A stretch of DNA of 27,000 bases from positions 9,077 to 36,076 of the forward strand of contig MU647099.1 of NCBI GenBank assembly GCA_026770585.1, read 5' to 3'. The stretch's first letter is position 1, and each line of letters begins with the position of its first letter. Of this stretch, positions 26,911-27,000 are shown in pieces. The notes beneath the pieces are model-generated. The model did no database searches. It was not told where the DNA came from and saw only the letters and a list, made by a program, of their open reading frames with translations. Source of the DNA: Baffinella frigidus. Taxonomy: Eukaryota > Cryptophyceae > Cryptomonadales > Baffinellaceae. The position numbers were made by a program, and so were the translations under genes.

Positions 26911-27000
26911 TTGCATGCGCGAGAGCGAGTGGAAGATACGGAGGAGCGAGCGAAGGAAAGGGGGACATAGGGAGATAAGAGGGAGGTCGAGAGAGGAGGG

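Overview
This window looks like nuclear DNA from a microbial eukaryote, probably an alga or related protist. The evidence is GC-rich coding blocks cut into dozens of very short exons, GT-AG introns, and huge amounts of degenerate plant/alga-type telomere-like repeat (CCCTAAA / TTTAGGG and variants). No bacterial operons, tRNA, rRNA or CRISPR array were seen. I cannot name the genus from sequence alone. Long translations made of the telomere-like repeats (rich in VWGLGF or TPNPKP) and of CT/GA microsatellites are not proteins.

Three gene-bearing parts can be read. (1) Left, minus strand, about 6516 down to 1: a spliced gene (gene A) of unrecognised function with a Ser/Arg-rich N terminus. I can place six exons (6516-6296, 5540-5480, 2583-2529, 2295-2265, 1815-1754, 455-373). 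Reading phases agree across four consecutive exons, at least one exon between 5480 and 2583 is missing, and the gene runs off the left edge. (2) Centre, plus strand, 6798-24989: a 34-exon gene (gene B) whose joined exons give 2469 nt, an 822-residue protein. It has 14 WD40 repeats arranged as two sets of seven, an acidic linker between the sets, and a C-terminal pleckstrin homology (PH) domain. Genes A and B are divergent and share a spacer of about 280 bp. (3) Right, 24990-27000: repeats, hairpins and minisatellites plus one possible minus-strand exon at 25238-25450.

The most striking property is how the introns are built. They are filled with telomere-like heptamers, almost always in the orientation CCCTAAA on the sense strand of the host gene: plus strand in gene B, minus strand in gene A. 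The sense-strand heptamers and their common variants contain neither GT nor AG, so they are silent for splice-site choice. The complementary orientation is full of AG and GT. Embedded in the introns are more than twenty partial, decayed or still-open tandem copies of neighbouring exons, often with their splice sites, and one copy is inverted. At least one pair (8661-8708 and 8998-9045) is same-length, same-phase and open, so it could be a mutually exclusive exon pair.

Several families of short inverted-repeat elements (MITE-like) are scattered through introns and intergenic DNA. One family inserts at TA, and its unoccupied target is present in the same window. Some insertions sit exactly between an exon and its duplicate copy, which suggests that element insertion and exon duplication are linked.
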